DNA of 64,000 nucleotides from DATIXJ01 sp963714795 (lineage in GTDB: Bacteria > Bacteroidota > Ignavibacteria > UBA10030 > SZUA-254), in NCBI GenBank assembly GCA_963714795.1, contig CAVQPS010000010.1, positions 186,001-250,000 of the forward strand, written 5' to 3'. Under the pieces are notes generated by a model. That model was not told the origin of the DNA and searched no databases. It saw only the letters and a list, made by a program, of their open reading frames with translations. This document shows positions 62,923 through 64,000 of the stretch, one piece after another (position 1 is the first letter of the stretch; the number at the start of each line of letters is the position of its first letter). A program made the translations under genes and the position numbers.

Positions 62923-63807
62923 ATGAAGAAGCTCAACGTCGCAGATTACCTCGGCATCTTTCTCTTTCTGATCATCGCCGGATATCTGTACAACGGCTTC
63001 TTCCATCCCGATCCGTATTATACCGAAGATATTTATGTTCCTCGAGTAAAAACACTCCTTTCGATTCTGCGTTTCGGCTTCCCGGTTTTGATTCTGTGTC
63101 TGATAGCATTGTACGTTGCCATCAGACGCGGAAGAATTTCAGGCGGACAAATCACTTTATCGGTCGGCACGCTGGTATTCGCATTCATAATCATCTATCC
63201 GATCGCAAACAGTTTCTTCCAGAAACATTACTTACAGAAAATCGAACTCTTTCATCCGTATCTTCAACTCACTCCGAACGATTTTACGATCAAGCCGGGA
63301 GACCGGAAAGATAAATTCGTCATTGTCTGTCTCGGCGGATCGACGACGGAGTTCAAGAATCATTCCGGCGTCGGCTGGACAGATCGTCTCGAAACATTGT
63401 TGCAGAATGCAATTCCCGGCAAGCATGTCGAAGTCTACAACCAGGGGCGACAATGGTACACGATGCAGCACGCTCTCATCAATTATGAGATCAACATTCG
63501 CCCGAAACATCCCGACATGATTATCGTGATGCAGTCGGTGAACGACCTCACCCAGAATGCCGACTTCGCCTATTTCAGTCACGGCAGTTTTCGTGACGAT
63601 TACGGACATTTTTACGGTCCGATCAATCGAATCCTCGAACGCGAAACACTTTTCGATTATTGCTGGACGATGGTGAAAGGATGCTGGTATTACAAACCGC
63701 GGGAAATTGTCGATACCGACTCGTTTCCCGGACTTCCAACGTATCAGAATAAACTTCAGACGATCATCGATCTTGCAAGCGTCACGATTCGACACAAGTC
63801 GTGCTGA
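62923..63807 (+). CDS. Membrane-anchored SGNH/GDSL-type hydrolase, frameshifted
   Basis: A 294-residue frame with three membrane segments (about 12-27, 46-67 and 80-97) followed by an SGNH hydrolase-like domain: VIVCLGGSTTEFKNHSG carries the nucleophile Ser, then EVYNQGRQWYTMQHALINY, then MIIVMQSVNDLTQNAD (block with conserved Asn-Asp). Such proteins often modify polysaccharides or lipids. Near 63782 a base appears lost: IDLAS should continue in another frame as HDSTQVVLMTEAFLFKD (visible 63784-64000), so the stop at 63807 is probably premature. CGGAGAG precedes the ATG. Confidence 0.8.
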   Translation: MKKLNVADYLGIFLFLIIAGYLYNGFFHPDPYYTEDIYVPRVKTLLSILRFGFPVLILCLIALYVAIRRGRISGGQITLSVGTLVFAFIIIYPIANSFFQKHYLQKIELFHPYLQLTPNDFTIKPGDRKDKFVIVCLGGSTTEFKNHSGVGWTDRLETLLQNAIPGKHVEVYNQGRQWYTMQHALINYEINIRPKHPDMIIVMQSVNDLTQNADFAYFSHGSFRDDYGHFYGPINRILERETLFDYCWTMVKGCWYYKPREIVDTDSFPGLPTYQNKLQTIIDLASVTIRHKSC

Positions 63808-64000
63808 TGACGGAAGCATTTTTATTTAAAGATCCGATTTCTGATGACGAACGTGCGGCGCTTTACATGCTGAACCACGAAGCGATCGGGCCGACGAAGG
63901 AATGGAGTTTACAAACGGCAATCCACGGCATGAACGCGTATGACGATGTCTGCCGCAAAGTTTCCCGCGACAACAATCTTTTGTTGATCGATCTGGAAAA
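63784..64000 (+). pseudogene. Out-of-frame continuation of the SGNH hydrolase, runs off the window
   Basis: In the +1-shifted frame the sequence continues without a stop to the window end (VVLMTEAFLFKDPISDDER, then ALYMLNHEAIG, then VSRDNNLLLIDLE). This fits the third SGNH block with the catalytic Asp region expected further on. It belongs to the gene starting at 62923. Confidence 0.65.

Noticed and set aside
1..64000. tRNA or rRNA genes.
   Set aside because: I looked for GGTTCRANNCC-type T-loops and CCA ends between genes and for rRNA-like stretches and found none I could support.

Overview
The window is a contiguous stretch of chromosome, about 47% GC by eye, from a member of the Bacteroidota/Chlorobi/Ignavibacteria group. 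Evidence for this placement: two exported proteins end in type IX secretion C-terminal domains (PNPFN... YDVLGREV... SGIYFYRL), several promoters fit the Bacteroidota TTG / TAnnTTTG pattern, and a DUF4296 lipoprotein sits beside phoB. The lineage is inferred. No rRNA, tRNA, CRISPR array, transposase or phage gene was recognised.

Layout. 0-5.7 kb (mostly minus): PDZ lipoprotein fragment, VTT membrane protein-pseudouridine synthase-Nudix operon, histidine-rich membrane protein, long-chain acyl-CoA synthetase. 6.1-9 kb: B12-dependent ribonucleotide reductase with a long leader. 9-15 kb: exported protein, guaA, giant type IX cargo protein. 15-21 kb (minus): efp-accB-accC-gcvH-gcvP. 21-26 kb: phosphate control region, with phoB and phoR on the plus strand separated by a minus-strand pit-DUF47 operon. 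26-37 kb: accessory region with repeat proteins, AT-rich orphan genes, long direct repeats and a tricorn-like protease gene broken by at least five single-base indels. 37-42 kb: sixA, two thymidylate-kinase-like genes and ppx as one overlapping operon, plus two small genes. 42-48 kb: tolC-RND-adaptor efflux operon. 48-54 kb: phosphate porin, pstSCAB and phoU. 54-64 kb: soluble GAF histidine kinase, purM, FAH-family enzyme, M23 peptidase, valS, and an SGNH membrane protein preceded by a remnant of a paralogue.

Main observation: one 11-bp-periodic direct repeat (six-base units like TTAACA or GTAATA, five-base spacers) lies in front of DUF4296-phoB, between phoR and DUF47-pit, in front of sixA-kinase-kinase-ppx (two arrays), a small GIY-YIG-like gene, the porin and pstS. 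It looks like a PhoB/PhoP-type PHO box and ties dispersed loci into one phosphate regulon. On this basis the sixA-kinase-kinase-ppx operon is a candidate uncharacterised phosphate-starvation or polyphosphate module; its second kinase has Arg in place of the Walker A Lys.

Other points: EF-P has Asn at the usual modification site; an orphan terminator precedes efp; the RND pump lacks two proton-relay residues; the FAH-family gene may have a leaderless transcript; and MITE-like and longer direct repeats are scattered between genes.
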